Shown here in pieces: positions 63,301 through 64,000 of a stretch of 64,000 nucleotides of DNA. Numbering within the stretch: the first letter of the stretch is position 1; every line of letters starts with the position of its first letter. Source of the stretch: Ferruginibacter sp050611725 (GTDB lineage: Bacteria > Bacteroidota > Bacteroidia > Chitinophagales > Chitinophagaceae); contig NZ_JBODJB010000001.1 in NCBI RefSeq assembly GCF_050611725.1, positions 2,852,001 through 2,916,000 of the forward strand, read 5' to 3'. Position numbers and translations under genes: made by a program. The notes below the pieces were generated by a model that searched no databases, had not been told where the DNA came from, and saw only the letters and a program-made list of their open reading frames with translations.

Positions 63301-63887
63301 TTGTGAGCTTCTACTCTTCTCCAGATGATCGGATGACACCATGCTGGGTTAGCTCCTGTTACAAAAATGCAATCGCTTAGTTCGATATCATCATAACAAA
63401 CCGGAACACTATCTTCTCCCAAACTCATTTTATACCCAACCACTGCACTACTCATGCATAACCGTGAGTTAGTGTCAATATTATTACTTCCAATAAACCC
63501 TTTGATCAATTTATTGATCACATAATATTCCTCCGTAAGACATTGCCCTGAAACATAGAATGCCACCGAATCCGGACCGTATTTATCAATGAATGTTTTA
63601 AAAACAGCTGCCGTTCTTTCCAATGCACTATCCCAGGTAACTCTTTGCAAAGGCATATTTTTATTGTAACGCATTTGTGGATACAACAACCTGTCGCTTT
63701 TATCATTAACGGTATAATGGAGATTCATGCCTTTGCTACAGAGCATTCCCTTATTTACCGGATGATCTTTATCCCCCTCAACAACAATATTTCCCTTTCT
63801 ATCCTTATTAACAACAATACCACAACCCACGCCGCAATAGCAGCAAGTTGTGGTATTTGTGTTTGATATAATTTTCTTGTCTTGCAT
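60348..63887 (-). CDS. assimilatory-type nitrate reductase fused to NirB-like flavoprotein and BFD domain
   Basis: A 1,179-residue single-chain oxidoreductase. Residues 1-720 are a molybdopterin domain with an N-terminal 4Fe-4S motif (C15, C18 and C22 in CCYCGVGC, C50 in MLCSKG), putative Mo ligand C144 in SRLCMSSAVV, and MopB signatures (TGQPNAMGGREVG, ADVILPAATWTEKEGT). Residues about 728-1030 form a NAD(P)/FAD-binding domain (RIVIIGAGAGAYGF, HVVIVGGGLLGLE, AIGEIAEF). Residues 1116-1153 carry a BFD [2Fe-2S] site (CSC ... CGSC). It is predicted to reduce nitrate with NAD(P)H. It leads the operon with the rubredoxin fusion, TSUP and moa genes. Confidence 0.93.
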   Translation of the reverse strand: MQDKKIISNTNTTTCCYCGVGCGIVVNKDRKGNIVVEGDKDHPVNKGMLCSKGMNLHYTVNDKSDRLLYPQMRYNKNMPLQRVTWDSALERTAAVFKTFIDKYGPDSVAFYVSGQCLTEEYYVINKLIKGFIGSNNIDTNSRLCMSSAVVGYKMSLGEDSVPVCYDDIELSDCIFVTGANPAWCHPIIWRRVEAHKAANPNVKIIVADPRKTDSCSIADLHLQINPGTDITLNHAIGRLLIENGDIDFDFVKNHAEGFDAYKEIVFARSLSESAGICGIDEDDIRLAAKYIGDAKGFITMWTMGLNQSSIGVNKNLSLINLNLITGHIGKPGSGPFSLTGQPNAMGGREVGGLSNLLPAHRNLANPLHRKQVQEFWGGTKIAEKPGLTATEMFDALNEGKLKAIWIICTNPLVSLPNVRVAEEGLKKAKFVVVQDVSNKPETLKYADVILPAATWTEKEGTMTNSERRISYLNKIVDAPGEALPDTEIICRFAKQMGFKGFEYKEYNDIYKEHAALTAGTNIDITGLDYTIIKEKKTVQWPYTMDEKGSGVKRLFEDKIFYTPSTKAIIHAVPDTITSEKTSSDFPLVLTTGRVRDQWHTMSKTGKVKKLNQHTANSFLEINPVDAQKLKITDEAVVVVTSVRGEVRVKAKITDSIKKGVVFLPMHWGKILNSDLNRANNLTSPLLDPISKEPDFKFCAVNVALYKKPKQRIVIIGAGAGAYGFVRSYRAINAEDELVIFSKENFPFYNRVMLPDYISGVQKWEQLVKMTDEEEPQYNIRLHRGVSVEKIDRENKFVIDSKGETTYYDVLLMATGSRAAVPKNVPELPGIFTMRSRTDADNFKDHVPKDGHVVIVGGGLLGLEMAASLREVGIKITIIQRISRFLDRQLDPLGSQLLHEEMVDQGCEVYYNDEVQLFYGQEKLTGIRLASGKQIDCDALVIAIGTVPNAELAREIGLNCQRGVIVNERLQTSDPNIFAIGEIAEFRGFLFGITAGAEEQAAVVAKYLQGDIAAYYDGTLLMNIIKIHGFDLCSLGIPESPNDKDYEEIVFIDKAKRYYKKCIIHNDRLVGAILIGDKSEFIEYKTLISNKIELSEKRLQLLRSGQKAEPVIGKLVCSCNNVGAGNIKNKIAEGCTELTNLCTASGAGLGCGSCRPEVKRILEEFMEQQQTENVLKVIAS

Positions 63888-63917
63888 CGTTATTTACATC
63901 ATCTATATTCTACTGAA

Positions 63918-64000
63918 TTATTTTACCGGCACAGGCGCCAAAGTCAAATCCTTTATATCATCAGTATCTCTTGCAGCCGCAATCGTTCTGAATATCAAAA
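63918..64000 (-). CDS. C-terminal end of an unidentified protein (partial)
   Basis: On the minus strand one frame stays open from the window edge to TAA at 63918, reading IFRTIAAARDTDDIKDLTLA and ending PVPVK. About 27 residues are visible, too few to identify. It ends 30 nt before the nitrate reductase start on the same strand, so it may be the upstream gene of that operon. Confidence 0.5.
   Translation of the reverse strand, partial: LIFRTIAAARDTDDIKDLTLAPVPVK

Overview
The window reads as chromosomal DNA of an AT-rich member of the Bacteroidota, most likely Chitinophagaceae. The supporting signs are a type IX secretion (T9SS) C-terminal sorting domain, TAnnTTTG-type -7 promoter boxes (for example TACCTTTG before rplK and rpoB), the Bacteroidota-type fused CcoNO subunit of cbb3 oxidase, many signal peptides ending in Ala-Gln, and several short intergenic repeats. 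This placement rests on pattern and memory, not on a database search. I saw no rRNA, tRNA, CRISPR array, IS element or prophage. One run of 100 Ns (20369-20468) is an assembly gap inside a repetitive gene.

Layout. 1-16.7 kb is mixed housekeeping and envelope genes: a truncated phosphohexomutase, two halves of a HdrD/GlpC-like Fe-S redox module lying 7.7 kb apart (2827-4143 and 11869-12648), a lipoprotein, TPR and MATE genes, a coupled ATP-grasp/LysE/small-membrane-protein operon, a double-OmpA protein and an M28 peptidase. Two 110-nt copies of a structured element (11740-11849, 15221-15330) lie just upstream of two of these genes. 16.8-22 kb holds large surface proteins (an S74-chaperone fibre and a PNGG-repeat protein broken by the gap). 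22-31 kb carries rpoB and, separately, rplK-rplA-rplJ-rplL. rpoC, nusG and secE are not next to them, and two unrelated genes plus a terminator split rplL from rpoB. 31-40.7 kb is ordinary housekeeping: DUF2130, an M90-type peptidase, a thioredoxin, ubiX, lolA, pyrG, a mitochondrial-type citrate synthase, a TPR protein and a LOG-family protein.

40.7-64 kb is a low-oxygen and nitrate region. ccoI and ccoS-NO-Q-P-G-H-(SafE) build the high-affinity cbb3 oxidase. Facing them is an operon of a SelW-like protein, mobA, a PAS histidine kinase and an unusual response regulator in which a receiver is fused to a complete CRP/FNR-type sensor and DNA-binding module. CRP/FNR-type palindromes (TGA-N6-TCA) lie at the same distance from the putative -7 boxes of both cbb3 transcription units. 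After a P-type cation ATPase comes a molybdenum/nitrate operon: a nitrate reductase fused to a NirB-like flavoprotein and BFD domain, a siroheme-reductase-like protein that appears to have lost its cluster ligands and gained a rubredoxin, a TSUP transporter, moaA, moaD and moaE. The mobA product would supply the dinucleotide form of the cofactor to that reductase.

The most interesting signals are (1) the two 110-nt elements with compensatory base changes and interleaved pairing, (2) the receiver-CRP/FNR regulator with matching sites before the cbb3 genes, (3) the rearranged NirB/Nas proteins and (4) the break-up of the rpl-rpoBC cluster.
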